A stretch of 25,257 nt of DNA from Phaeoceros laevis (taxonomy: Eukaryota; Anthocerotophyta; Anthocerotopsida; Notothyladales): NCBI GenBank assembly GCA_049999765.1, contig JBNGIQ010008565.1:1-25257 (forward strand), read 5' to 3'. The notes beneath the pieces are model-generated. The model did not search any database. It saw only the letters and a program-made list of their open reading frames with translations, and had not been told where the DNA came from. The position numbers and the translations under genes were made by a program. Each line of letters starts with the position of its first letter. Position 1 is the first letter of the stretch. This document shows, in pieces, positions 7,232 to 17,710 of the stretch.

Positions 7232-8734
7232 GACAGTTTCTTGTTGCTCACATTTTCATATGCAATTACGTTTCCTCAGCATAAGCTAGTCTTTACAATT
7301 ACAAATACGATTCAATGACAATGTTGTAACTGCTTCAAATGAAATTGACATGACGCACTTCAAGAAATGAGCTTCTGACAGCTACTATTCAAGTACAACA
7401 CCAGGCATTTTTGAACCAGTCAGACCTCCCCGTGAGCTATTGCACCAGCCATTAAGCCAGACAATTCTGTTTGATTCCGGCTAGACACAACTTTTGCACT
7501 CAAACATCCACTGACTAATTGTTATATCCATCACAGTTTCCTGTTCATACACCTGCAAGCCAAGATAACACACGTCAGAATCATGCCCTACATCTTGCAG
7601 ATTAAAACATGGGTCCTCGTGCCTCGTCTTCTAAGTTTTTCTCTTAAGATAACCCTCAACTTGAAAGACGGCATCTCTCAGTACGATTTCCTGTTGGTGC
7701 ACATGCGCGCAGTCCCCAACAAGATTGCCATAGCATGGACAGTGCCTTCACATCTATGCCTAACCGCGAGCCAAGAGAACGACCCTCAACAAACCCCACT
7801 GCCCACATGTGTATTGCTGCCTCGTCTTCTAAGTCCACCTCTCAAGATCACTTGAACCAGAAAGACCTGCCAGTTCTGAAAGCTGCTCAAAGCGCAGACT
7901 CAAACAAAATTGCTATAACCTTCAACCTGCAGACCCCAAGATCACTTGAACCAGAGAGACCTGCCAGTTCTGAAAAGCGCTCAAAGCGCAGACTCCAACA
8001 AATTGCTATAACCTTCAACCTGCACGAACAGCCAGCTCTCAAATGACCTTCAAGTGCAGCACAGCATGGAACAAAGACAAGGCCATACCTTCGACAGTGT
8101 AATCTTAACCGCCAACACCGAGAATGTAGCGTTAACCAAGAACCTGAACAAATCGCCAGCTCCGGAAGGGATCCAGCCCCAACAGTGAAAGTAACCAAGC
8201 ACTCCCACCAACTGTCCTGCATAGAGCAGCCTCCGACGGAATTGTTGTAACCTTGTCACACACCACCTGCTGTCAAACACCACACATCCCTACAAACAGA
8301 GTAACATGGACAACCACCTTAACACAACCACAGGGCATAGACACATTGCTACCTAAGGCGGAACCTACTGATCAAACACCTGCAACTTGGATACAATCGA
8401 TTTTAAAACTCACAACATGTCACAGTCATTTTTCTTGAAACCCCATATTAAGTACACTAACTTTCTAATATATTTGCTAATATTACAAATTTGGTATATA
8501 TTATTCGTAACACATACTTAAATGCCTGCATTCCTACACTCTTACACCTTGGAAAGTTTTTATACTCTTAATAAAGAAGCAAGCCAACCACAGCAAACTA
8601 AACCACTCACTTTAGAGTGGGGTAGTGGGTTCCCTCGTTCACCCTGGGACCCGAGCACAGTGGGTGATCGGCGGCGCTTAATTAAGAAAATAAAAACTGT
8701 TGTGCCGTCCGCTTGCGGGTGCCCTTGATGGGGC
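7232..8734. other. Non-coding stretch with degenerate internal repeats
   Basis: I find no supported gene. Phrases such as CCTCGTCTTCTAAG (about 7621 and 7820) recur, and a clear tandem duplication lies at 7844-8030. The strand is Cys/His-codon poor and C/A-rich, unlike the coding parts of the window. It may be the body of an old non-autonomous element. Confidence 0.45.
7844..8030. repeat. Tandem duplication of about 94 bp
   Basis: Units start with AAGATCACTTGAACCAGA at 7844 and 7938 and share long identical runs, including ACCTGCCAGTTCTGAA and GCTATAACCTTCAACCTGCA. There are a few substitutions and one- or two-base indels. The duplication is not in a supported coding frame. Confidence 0.85.
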
Positions 8735-8790
8735 GGGGGGGACCCTCAATGGGACCGATAACCTCCGCAAATACACACACACACATACAC
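8735..8790. mobile_element. Microsatellite-tailed short insertion, second copy
   Basis: A run of seven G, then ACCCTCAATGGGACCG, TAACCTCC and CAAATA, leads into (CA)n. The 46-nt core matches 20929 onward at all but four positions and is followed there too by (CA)n. At 20924-20988 the same sequence is flanked by a target duplication. Here the right border merges with the CA/TG foldback at the start of copy A, so a target duplication cannot be read. Confidence 0.6.
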
Positions 8791-8819
8791 ATACTGCGTT
8801 TACAGTATGTATGTGTGTG
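8771..8819. repeat. CA/TG foldback at the start of retroelement copy A
   Basis: A CA run ending ACATACTG is followed by CGTTTA and CAGTATGTATGTGTGTG. The CA and TG arms can pair along most of their length, with ACATACTG/CAGTATGT as a perfect 8-bp stem. A matching arrangement with ATACTG-CGTTTG-CAGTAT occurs at about 17190-17219 at the start of copy B. Confidence 0.75.
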
Positions 8820-9315
8820 ATTTTGCTGTGTGATGTGTGTTACAAAAATTTCTTATGCTTTACTTGCAGATAGCAGGTTATATGTTCAGGGTTTGGTACT
8901 TGCAACAGCTGTCCACGACTTGTGGTAGCTGGCCTCCAATCCAATAATTTAATGGTAAGACAAAACATATGCTGAATGGTGTTTTCCTGTGGCATTAAAA
9001 CAGAAACTTCTAGAAAAAGATGTTGCACGTTTTTCTATAACGATGCATGCCAAGGGTGATGCAGTGCATCTTCGCAGGATAGCCTGCCATAATTACTTGG
9101 CGGCTATATGATGCGATAATGCTGTATTTTTTCAAAGCCAACCCGAGTCGGTAGACAGCTGGACACAAATAATGCAGCCACGGTACCGTGGTAAGCAAAA
9201 TTTTCTCACTCTCTAAGCTGTACTTCTGACAAAAGTATTCTTTAAAAATTCCTTGACCTACCTTTAGTTAACGTGGCCGGTTTTCGGATTTATGACCCTC
9301 CCACCCTTCAGATCT

Positions 9316-9322
9316 ATATAAG
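9316..9322 (+). promoter_or_regulatory. TATA box of copy A leader
   Basis: TATATAA is followed by a transition into a long C/T-rich leader (about 9340-9720). The same TATATAA plus C/T-rich arrangement is found at 12533 and 17704, which supports a shared promoter module. Confidence 0.55.
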
Positions 9323-11043
9323 CCGAGGTCTCACAGGCCCCTAATGCGCTCTTTTCTCTCATGCTCTCAGCTCTTCTCCGACTAGTCAGTTCCCTGCCCA
9401 GCATGCTCTCCCTCTGAGTCGTCTAGTCCTTTGCTGCTGCTCCTTCTGAGCTTTGTTCACTCCTGGGTACGCTGCATCACCAGTCCGTCTCACCCCTGCC
9501 TCCTAGCTTTTAGCAGAACCAGTATCATCCAGCTCTTTCCAGTGGTTTCTAGCTCCTTTCTACTCATACAAATCCTTGTTCTGCCCCCTGGTGCCTCACT
9601 GCCTTCACTAATCTTGACATTTGCCTTGTCATACCTCTCTGTCTGTCACTATCAGTCTGCTCTTTTAGCCCACCAAGTTGCCTCTTTGCCTCTCTATTGT
9701 GTTTGACTCCCTGCCTCACTGCTGCCTCAGCATAGTGAAGGCAAAACCTTCAGACCTGCAGTCCTCCAGCTCTGCACATTTCCAAATCAGTTCCCTGCCA
9801 CAATTTGTGTGCAATAGCTGCTGTCTAAAGCCCCGATACAAAGGTTCTTGCGAGACAAAGGAGGAAACGATTTTTGGGTGGACTAGGACAGCTAGGATGG
9901 CCCAGCAAACATAGGAGGTGGCAACTGGAGTTGTTTTTCTGTAGCACATACCCTCATTGTTGCAGTTTTTTCGGTGCTATTGTTGCATGACATTCTTGGA
10001 ACTGGATAGGTATCCTTGCAATAGTGTGTTAGGAGGTTGTTCACTAACATATGTCAAAAGAATGCACAGGTCACGATTGGGGAGGATTTACCAAGAGTAC
10101 TTCCAGAAATCCTTGCGATGAACCCACTTGGTACTGATGAGGAGTGGGGGAGACATGGCTCACGCCCATGTGCCCATCGTGACTCTGTTGGACGTGTGTT
10201 GATAGTTGGTAAACTATCCGCACCTTCCTGAGCATCGGTATTTGTCTTTTGGCAGCAGCCCTGCCAAAAGACACTTGCATTAGTACTGTAAGAAATACCA
10301 GCACAATGCTTGTATAGTTGTCAAACTCAAAATTATTCTTTGGCTTGTGCACGAAATGATTGCACTATTTTTTGAAGACATGATGACTGAGACATGATGA
10401 CTAAACATTGATAATTGCCTGCGTACAGAAGGGTCTACATTCTGAAAATTGCATACCTACGTTGGGACTGGAAGTCGTATAGCAGCTTCTTGTTGAAATC
10501 GCATACCCGGTGTTTTTTGCATACTCGAGCAGTCGAGCAAAAGACTGTCTCAATGCCTGCGTACAAGACGGTCTCAAATGTCTGCATACAGGGAAAGTTA
10601 TGAGTCGATTAGCGTACCGAGAGTCTGAGTATGCGAGGTCGTAGCTCGTGAGTCATTATGTTCGGTCAAGGATACATTTTGCCCAGACAGGGCCTCCAGA
10701 ACCAGATGCCAGACTTGCATACATGACATGCCAAACAGGCAAGAATACATGCTGTACAGGCCTGACTGGCCATATGCTAGATGAGCATAAACCAAGACCA
10801 TCGAAAAAATCGGACAAGGCCAAGACTTGGTTATGAAAAGGCTACCTGGATCTGCTGGTGCATCATTGCTGTCCTAGGCCGGTCAAAAATCAGGGCCAAT
10901 ACCTCAGACGATGCTAGTGGTAGGCATTGCAAGGAAACCCGCCCTGTCCAGTCTATAGACCAAGTCCCTGTTCCTGGCCCAAGGCAGGTCCCTTCTGGGC
11001 AAATTTCGCAGTTCCTTTCTTGTCAGATGACAATGTTAAAACT

Positions 11044-11134
11044 GTATGTATGTATGAACGCAAACACATACTTGTATCGCTTGAAAGATGTTTGGTCGCA
11101 TCTTTACCTGCTTTCAACTTGTACCTGGACTGAG
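11044..11134 (+). other. Putative intron just before ORF1 of copy A
   Basis: Donor GTATGTATG at 11044 and acceptor ACTGAG ending at 11134 define a 91-nt candidate intron. Copy B has the matching signals at 19492-19583 (92 nt), and a stop codon precedes ORF1 at the corresponding place in both (TGA in A, TAA in B). The upstream exon frame is not conserved between copies, so a start inside ORF1 without this intron is equally possible. Confidence 0.35.
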
Positions 11135-11821
11135 TACTTGTATTGTGGGCAACATGGCAGAGCGACAACACTTGGCACAATGACCTTCACAAATTGGGTT
11201 ACCCAAGCATTGAAGGAGGTACGGTACCTTCTCTTTCAGTACAGGCTGTACTGAGCCTCATTGACAACCCGGAGTTTCATGAGACCGTCATCATGTTGGA
11301 CAAACAAGCGCTGGAGGATCGCACACTGGACGGGACCCGTCCACAGCTCCTTGACATACTGGCGTTGGATGACTGGCTAAAGCTGGCAGCTACACACGTT
11401 GAAGACCCGGAAGCCTGCATGACCAAGCTCAACAAAGTCCACTCATTGCTCAAAGACATTGTGGTGAATGACGAGTTTGCCAGAGAGGATGCAGATCTGC
11501 AGAGAGAAACCATCTCCAAAGCACTCGGACAAGAGACAGTAGCCAAGGAGACAAACTTTTGCTACACGGAGGATGGGCAGTTTGAGCATCCCTTGGCTAG
11601 CAAGAGCATGCGAATGTCTGAGGGCCTACGGAAGGTCATGGAGAGAACCCAGTTGGCACAAAAGGCAGACAGCCAAGCATCAGCCCAAGATGGGTGCCCC
11701 GTTCCAACCACGCCATCCAGAGATGTGGAGGCGGAAGTTGGCAAATGGGGTCACAAGGTCTGGTGCCAGACTGACATACATGACATGCCAAACAGGCAAG
11801 AATACATGCTGTACAGGCCTG
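11135..11821 (+). CDS. ORF1 of retroelement copy A, 5' portion, cut by gap
   Basis: The protein is unrecognised but clearly the same as ORF1 of copy B. Over about 190 residues, from TWHNDLHKLGYPSIEGGTVP to EAEVGKWGHKVW, the two align without a gap and most residues agree. Many nucleotide differences are synonymous third-position changes, which indicates past selection on the protein. The product is mainly helical and acidic, with no catalytic motif. From 11765 the sequence stops matching copy B and instead repeats 57 bp found upstream at 10708-10764, directly before the 400-N gap. The true continuation is therefore uncertain and the junction may be an assembly error or a real rearrangement. 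No ATG is evident at the start; translation may begin in an upstream exon. Confidence 0.65.
11765..11821 (+). repeat. 57-bp duplicate of 10708-10764 abutting the gap
   Basis: This stretch matches 10708-10764 at 55 of 57 positions, ends exactly at the first N, and replaces the ORF1 sequence expected from copy B. The upstream copy is in its expected place within the block shared by A and B. Confidence 0.9.
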
Positions 11822-12221
11822 NNNNNNNNNNNNNNNNNNNNNNNNNNNNNNNNNNNNNNNNNNNNNNNNNNNNNNNNNNNNNNNNNNNNNNNNNNNNNNN
11901 NNNNNNNNNNNNNNNNNNNNNNNNNNNNNNNNNNNNNNNNNNNNNNNNNNNNNNNNNNNNNNNNNNNNNNNNNNNNNNNNNNNNNNNNNNNNNNNNNNNN
12001 NNNNNNNNNNNNNNNNNNNNNNNNNNNNNNNNNNNNNNNNNNNNNNNNNNNNNNNNNNNNNNNNNNNNNNNNNNNNNNNNNNNNNNNNNNNNNNNNNNNN
12101 NNNNNNNNNNNNNNNNNNNNNNNNNNNNNNNNNNNNNNNNNNNNNNNNNNNNNNNNNNNNNNNNNNNNNNNNNNNNNNNNNNNNNNNNNNNNNNNNNNNN
12201 NNNNNNNNNNNNNNNNNNNNN
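11822..12221. other. Assembly gap, 400 N
   Basis: Four hundred unknown bases inside copy A. The missing part would hold the rest of ORF1. Open frames reported across it are artefacts. Confidence 0.95.
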
Positions 12222-12439
12222 TAAAAGTCATGAAGCAGGCTGGTTTCGCAGATGACCAAAAGACCAAGGGCCAGGACCTGGCTAGACTTCATAATATTAG
12301 TGTAAGGACACCGAGATCTCCCAACGTGGAATGCGTTGCTGATTGTATGTATCACATGGCCAAGATTTGGCAGCTACAGATACATCACCGTTTGGCAGAA
12401 AGCCTTTATGATGAGACGAGAACAGCAGACAGCTGGTAA
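12222..12439 (+). CDS. Partial ORF after the gap, unknown protein
   Basis: An open frame emerges from the gap and ends at a TAA at 12437-12439, encoding about 71 residues (it contains MKQAGFADDQKTKGQDLARL and MYHMAKIWQLQIHHRLAESL). The composition is protein-like and helical. I find no counterpart in copy B, so it is either a different part of the element or a neighbouring element. Function unknown. Confidence 0.4.
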
Positions 12440-12532
12440 CGTCTCATTGGTCCACATGGCAGCCAGGTTTTTCATGTTTGTTTTTATGCTGGACAGCCGC
12501 CATACATTAAATGCGATTAACAGACTTGTGCC

Positions 12533-12539
12533 TATATAA
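12533..12539 (+). promoter_or_regulatory. TATA box of copy C leader
   Basis: TATATAAG is followed about 60 bases later by a long C/T-rich stretch, the same layout as at 9316 and 17704. Confidence 0.5.
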
Positions 12540-13035
12540 GACTGGTCGTTTAGCCTTCAGACCTAAGTCTCTTTAGTGCTCAATACGTGCTTCCCGTTTT
12601 TTAGGGTTTGCTTCTCCTACCTCCCATTTTTTGCCCCTCTCTCGCTTTTTTCCTCTCCTCCTTCTTGCCTTCTCCTGCTTGAATCCATCTTCTTGTCCTC
12701 AACCACACATGATCCGCCTCTTTGCTGGTATACAGGCCTGATGCCTCTAAGACCCAACACCTGGAAATTTGCTGCACCCCTCTGCTATCAAAACTGCTGA
12801 CCATTCTACTGCTCAAGTTCTCTGGGCTTCACATGTCCTGGTCCTTAGCAGCAAATGCAGTGAGGGCGGATTGCTGGCACGCAGCTTTGCAGCCCTCATG
12901 GCTGCAAACCATTCTGGACGGGGCGGTGGAGCAAGAATGAACTGGAGGCCTGGAGCTACAGAGCTGGGAGAAAGCCAGCACAAGAGATGGTGATGTCATC
13001 TTGCCCTGTAGGATTTGTCTGCCCAATCGACCTGC

Positions 13036-13086
13036 GGCTGCTGCTCAAGGGTTGCTGCTCAAGGGGTGCTACTCAAGGGCTGCTAC
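13036..13086. repeat. Degenerate tandem repeat of TGCTGCTCAAGGG units
   Basis: Three to four units of about 15 nt with the core CTGCTCAAGGG. They resemble the 14-nt array at 13393-13434, so the two arrays may come from a duplication within the copy C leader. Confidence 0.65.
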
Positions 13087-13143
13087 CTGCACGCTCACTT
13101 GTCAGGACGTTAACTGGGCACCTACATCTTTCTTTTGCCGCAG

Positions 13144-13211
13144 AACTGGCTTGAGGTTTCTGCGCACTTCAGTCTCCTGCAACGCCGCGTCCACCTACAC
13201 GAACCACTACG
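13144..13211 (+). other. Putative leader exon in copy C
   Basis: It is bounded by TTTCTTTTGCCGCAG (acceptor) and G|GTATGC (donor at 13212). In every frame, splicing to the exon at 13296 soon reaches a stop, so this is more likely untranslated leader or a relic than coding sequence. Confidence 0.3.
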
Positions 13212-13295
13212 GTATGCATGCATATCCTGTTGACCTCCTGGTGTGTCGTGCAGCAATGTCACTAACCTAATGTTCTCTTTTGTGTTGTCTTGCAG

Positions 13296-13331
13296 TTCCG
13301 AGCATGCAGCTTGACTGACGGGACAGACGAG
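13296..13331 (+). other. Putative 36-nt micro-exon in copy C
   Basis: The acceptor TGTTGTCTTGCAG is preceded by a branch-point-like ACTAACC at about 13261, and the donor is GAG|GTATGT at 13332. The signals are better than for most candidate exons in the window, but transcription is unproven. Confidence 0.35.
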
Positions 13332-13392
13332 GTATGTTCTGGACTGACTCGCAATTGCTGACACTGTGCATGCTAGGAGAAACCGTAAAAAA

Positions 13393-13434
13393 GACTACTG
13401 CTCAAGGACTACTGCTCAAGGACTACTGCTCAAG
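13393..13434. repeat. 14-bp tandem repeat, three exact units
   Basis: GACTACTGCTCAAG occurs exactly three times in a row (13393, 13407, 13421). It is related to the CTGCTCAAGGG array at 13036. Confidence 0.9.
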
Positions 13435-14759
13435 GGCTGCTTAAAGGCTATTCCTGCGCACCTCCATCGTGCTTTTACTACTGCCTGCCTCTATTACCTC
13501 CTCTCCTCTCTCATTCCCGCCAGAATGCCTCTCTGTTTTTGCTGCTGCGCATGACCTGTCCCTCTGTCTCCTTGCTTTCTCAGATACGCATAATCTGTCT
13601 CCCTCCCTCTCCTCTCCTCTAAATACACAGACTTGTTGCCTCCAAGGCCCAAGTGCCTGAACTCCCTGTGCACATGTGTCTCACAACTACCGCCTTTGTT
13701 GCTGCTCCTGGTTTTTTCTAACAGTGTAAGTGCTCTTTAGAGACAAGGACAACTGCTTTTTTTCTAGAGCTACTAGTGGACTAGTGGAGGACAAGGAGGA
13801 GGCCTACTCACAGCTGTTTGACAAGGCACAGTGTCCAGCCAACACAAGAGGTGGACAAGACATTTTTTATGAGAGCTTTCTTCAGATGAATGCTTTTTTC
13901 TACTGAATGCTAGGAACCTGTATGGTCTACTAGTCATGCTTGCTTGCTGGTGCTGTCACAATCTGTACTATCTGCCTGCCAAATGCTATGGAAAAACATA
14001 GGTTGGGACTAACAAGTTTATGCATGTGAAGTATTTTTCGAAAGCTTGCACCAATCATGGAGGGGAAGGTTTGCCAAGCGGCCGTCCAGAAACCTTCACA
14101 GTGATTGCACTTGGCATTGATGAGGAGTGCATGAGGCCTGGGTCACCACCAGGTACCCGACGTGATGTGGATAAGCAAGCAAACATGGGTTGGTAAACCC
14201 TGTTTTGCAGCTTTGAGCAAGGACTAAGTATTGGCATTTGTCTTGCCATTACTCAACAATGGTCTAGTTAGGAACATGCTGTATTGTTGGTTGTGCTTGA
14301 AATGAAGTGAAGGTCATTTTGTTTTTGCTCTGCAAAACTTCGCCAAGTTACACACCGTTTGTTTTCATTTTTCCAAGGACTGTTTGGTAGTTGGAAATGC
14401 TGTCCAGACTAGACCCTGGAACATAGGGGGCTGCAAACCTGGCCTATCGCTGAGACTGGCATCAAACAATACGTTTGAACGCCCTTGAATAGCTGCCAGA
14501 CAGAAAACAGTTCAAAAACCAGCCGACAAGGCTGCTTGTCCAGAAAAAATGCCAAAATGGCGCTACCTGGAAAATGACCTCAATTGTCCAGTGACTGCAA
14601 AAGAAAGGGCCGCCACGACTATGTGATAGTGCAAATTTATGCTGGCACTAGAAGCGTCCTTGACCTGATACATATTATGATCACCATGTCTTTTTTTTGG
14701 TGTAAGGCAAGTCCTTGTATCAAGGCAAATGCACAGTAGTAGTCTCGGTTAGATGGCTT

Positions 14760-14860
14760 GGGCCACTGTATGTATGTATGTCATAGCAAACACACACATA
14801 CCTATTCCCGGATGTGTGGGTGTGTCTATATAATGTGTGTATATTGGGTGCATCCGGAAT
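14760..14860. repeat. CA/TG-rich junction between copies C and D
   Basis: TATGTATGTATG, an ACACACACATACC stretch, then TGTGTGGGTGTGT and TGTGTGTATA. It sits where the shared order of copy C stops and a new copy begins, as the CA/TG stretches do at 8771, 17168 and 23786. Confidence 0.55.
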
Positions 14861-17164
14861 GCTTAATCTGATACATGTGCTTACAAGAGTTGTAATTGCA
14901 GGAGGTGAAAAGCCTTAAAGATTGATACACGGCACAGTTTTTTCTATGATATGGCTGCAGCTTAAATAGCTCAACAAAATACTTGAGCGTTCATATACTG
15001 TAAGGGCTGGCTGACAGCGGGAATATGCTGTGACATAACTACAGGATGGGATAAACCCGGATTTGTCCCAAGTCACGGTCCATGTTACCATTGTAAGTCG
15101 GTGGCTTACATACAATATAAAAGTATACTACCGTCATGGCCAAGGCAAATGACAGCGCTAATTAAAGGCCTAGTTATGGTTCATCGGAAAACGAGTTGAG
15201 GAAGGTGGACACAAGCAGCCGAAGGACAACTGCATTCAATGCCTTTGCGGCTGTTGGAAAACAGAGTGCTGACTATCCCGATTTTTGCAGGATTCTAGCA
15301 TGACGAGCTGATAATAGCTGATGCCGAATGGAATCCCCTGCAGCACAGCTGTTTAGTGCATTATTGAACAAGCACAGTCATGGTGGCAAGGCCTGAGTGG
15401 CTTAGAAGGCCCCAAGCATACACGTTGGCTGGCACCCGGGTAAAGTGCATTAACCAAAAACCCAAGATACATAGTAGTTTCTAGATACTGGAGGTCTTTC
15501 TTAACCTCGTCAAAAGAGATTCTGTAAACTTTGCTTTGCAACCACAAAATGTTGTTCCCGCCACTATGACCTGCCCACTAACGCTGTCCAGCTCACCTAC
15601 TACTCGATGTTTCTTCCTTTCTCTCTCTTTGCCACTTTCCCTTGTCCTAGCAATAGATAGATAGCTAATCGGACTGTTGTCTCTGGACTGTCTTCTTCTC
15701 CCCCTTGTTTTCCCGCACTCACCATCCTGCCTTGTTTGTCCCTCGAGCTCTCAGCCCCTGTCATTCTGCTAGCTCTGCCCTTGCGCTGGGAGGTCCTCAT
15801 GCTAATTTTTGGATCAGTTCATTCTCTAGGCTCCTACCCAATCTCGTGCCTAGTCCCTAGCCCAACAGTGGGCTATGCTGCTTAGCTCATTATCGACAAA
15901 AACTCCTGCCCTTGCGGGCATCTTGCTGCTGAGCCTTATTCCATTGTCGCCCCTGGTCACAATGCTGTGATTTTCTCACATCACAACGGACCTCTGCTGG
16001 TCCTTAAAAAACCTGTCTTGCCTCTGTTCATTATCACACAAGCTCAGACGTGTCACAAGGCGTGTAACAGAGAGTTTTGTTGGTTAAAATCGTCTCCACG
16101 GTTTGTCGCAGCAAGCAGCCATGCCTCAGGGAAGCCAGGGGAGCCAGTCACAGACTGTAAGTACTTTGCTAGCATTTATTGAGGTCACTTACTTACATGG
16201 TCATGCTGAACCCTTGACTGATCCCAGTGATTAGTAAATGCTGATGTTGCTACTTGAAGAGTGCCCGAGTGCTTGGCTGTATGTTGTTTGATAAAAATAT
16301 GCAGGGTCTAGACGTTACCATGTCCAGGAATATTGTCCAGGCTAACTGCAAGGCCAAAATTTGGTCAGAACGGTACATATATACTTTCATGAAGTCATGA
16401 TTTGATTTAAAACAAAGGTTGGCTGCTGTCATGACGGGTTTTGCTTAATGAATGGTCGCATACTAACTTTCCTGGATCAGTCGACCGCCTCTGGGGATAG
16501 ACCAGGTACGCTGCCCATTCAAAATTCTAGCTGCCAAATGCATACACCTAGCAAGTTCACAAAATAACATTAGGTTGTTGTTGAAAATGCTGTAACACAA
16601 TGACTTTTTCAGCACAAGAGCTTTGCAGGACCCAGGTCTGCCAATGGACCACCAGAAACCTGGGCCATGATACTTCTTTGGCACTAATGAAGGAGAAGTG
16701 GAGGTCTGTACTTACCGTACAGATGCCTGCCATGCGAAGCGAGATTGACAAGATGGCAAAAAGTGGTATTTTTTGGCATTCTTGAGCAATCCGTGCACTG
16801 ACCTCTTTATGATTGCTTGCTATATCAGTTGTGATCATAGCCTGCACACAGAATGATCAGGGCAAGACTTCAGCAACCATGTTTGCGGACAGCCTTACCG
16901 ACCGGATCATAGAGTAATGACAAGTAACTAGTTTTGGCGGAGGACACTTTGAAAACTTTGTTTTCGTTCATCTCTTGTAAAGCATTTGCTGGGTCAGCAT
17001 CGTGGAGCATCATGCCTAGCCCATGGCCATTAGGACACATCTGGAAACCTTCATAAGGCCTTACAGACCTGTCACAGTGCACAGCATTAGCTGGGACCTC
17101 GAAGGAGGCAATGTCACACCTCATTTTTCCGTCATGAACACTCAAGGTCAAAATCAAATGTTGG
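14791..17164 (+). mobile_element. Retroelement copy D (5' region only, truncated)
   Basis: The order resembles the other copies: CA/TG-rich start, C/T-rich leader (about 15600-15790), and a short ATG exon at 16121-16156 ending in a GTAAGT donor. A block at about 16620-16700 has the same spacing of CCAGAAAC...GCACT...ATGA as copy C at 14075-14140. The TATA box is not obvious. It ends against the TG-rich start of copy B. It is more diverged than A and B, so this call is tentative. Confidence 0.35.
16121..16156 (+). CDS. Short ATG exon in copy D leader
   Basis: An ATG opens a 12-codon exon (MPQGSQGSQSQT) that ends exactly at a GTAAGT donor at 16157. The corresponding ATG in copy A (9897) is followed by TAG after five codons, and in copy B (18297) after three codons. 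If this ATG is the family's start codon, only copy D keeps it open. The match between copies is short, so this is tentative. Confidence 0.3.
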
Positions 17165-17703
17165 AAAACGTGTGTGTGTGTATCCCGGGAATACTGCGTT
17201 TGCAGTATGTATGTGTGTGATTTTAGTGTATTGTGTGTGCTATTTTTTGAAAGCTTATACCTCACAAGAATTCATTTGCAGATTGCAAATTAGCAAGGAA
17301 TTTAATTCCTGAGGCTTTGGTACTGCTGCTGTCGTATCAGACTGGTGACGGCATCTTTTCTACATTGGCAATACAATGGTAAGACATACCACGCGCCTCA
17401 TGTTGCACTAAGATGTTAGGGTGCTTTTCAGTTTTTCAGTTTACATACAATGTACTGGAAAGGTCTTTTAAGTTGCCAGCCAAGACGCGACGCTGTCGAT
17501 GCTTTGCAAAGATGCTTTACTTAATGCTTGCCAGGGCCGGCATTACAGCTGGACCAACCCCGAGTGGCCACATCATGGTGGCTGTGGGCATGATTCATGC
17601 TTAAACAAAATCTGCTAGCAGGCTTTTCATTTTTTAACGTTTTTGGACTTAGCCCGCCTAAACTTAGCCCGGTCTCATTTATGAAGGCGGAGCGGTGCCA
17701 TGC

Positions 17704-17710
17704 TATATAA
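17704..17710 (+). promoter_or_regulatory. TATA box of copy B leader
   Basis: TATATAA precedes a C/T-rich leader with repeated CTCTCT and CATCTCATCTCATC tracts. It is the same module as 9316 and 12533. Confidence 0.55.

Larger units (their letters stand above)
8771..12440 (+). mobile_element. Retroelement copy A (incomplete; contains the 400-N gap)
   Basis: This copy parallels copy B in order: CA/TG foldback (8771), TATA box (9316), pyrimidine-rich leader, ATG-containing block (9897), conserved block 10073-10185, a further shared block 10690-11134, then ORF1 from 11135. Blocks 10073-10185 and 10690-11134 align closely with 18491-18600 and 19140-19583. ORF1 is intact for about 210 codons before it changes sequence at 11765 and enters the gap. 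No reverse transcriptase is visible in the sequenced part. Borders are inferred from comparison, not from target duplications. Confidence 0.55.
12441..14790 (+). mobile_element. Retroelement copy C (5' region only, truncated)
   Basis: It contains a TATA box (12533), a C/T-rich leader, and candidate leader exons at 13144-13211 and 13296-13331. A conserved block follows at about 14056-14150, comparable to 10073-10185 and 18491-18600 (shared TTTRCCAA...CCAGAAA and GATGAGGAGTG). It ends near an ACTGTATGTATGTATG motif (about 14765), matching the ORF1-proximal donor of A and B. No ORF1 or reverse transcriptase follows, and copy D's CA/TG-rich start replaces them. Confidence 0.4.

Noticed and set aside
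9340-9720. Open frames in the C/T-rich leaders (also 12590-12800, 17849-18295, 24614-24838)
   Set aside because: Frames are Ser/Leu/Pro-rich because of the pyrimidine bias, differ between copies and start at no conserved codon; treated as leader sequence.
10127-10140. CTGATGAG resembling a hammerhead ribozyme core, as found in some Penelope-like elements
   Set aside because: No GAAA-containing partner strand and no matching stems nearby; the same bases in copies B and C vary in a way that does not preserve a ribozyme.
11573-12439. Open frames of 190-370 codons across the N gap
   Set aside because: N bases are read as X; length is an artefact. Only the parts outside 11822-12221 were used.
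16870-17265. 131-codon open frame on the minus strand
   Set aside because: Part of it is translated CA repeat (Thr-His), it has no domain, and it crosses the copy D/B border.
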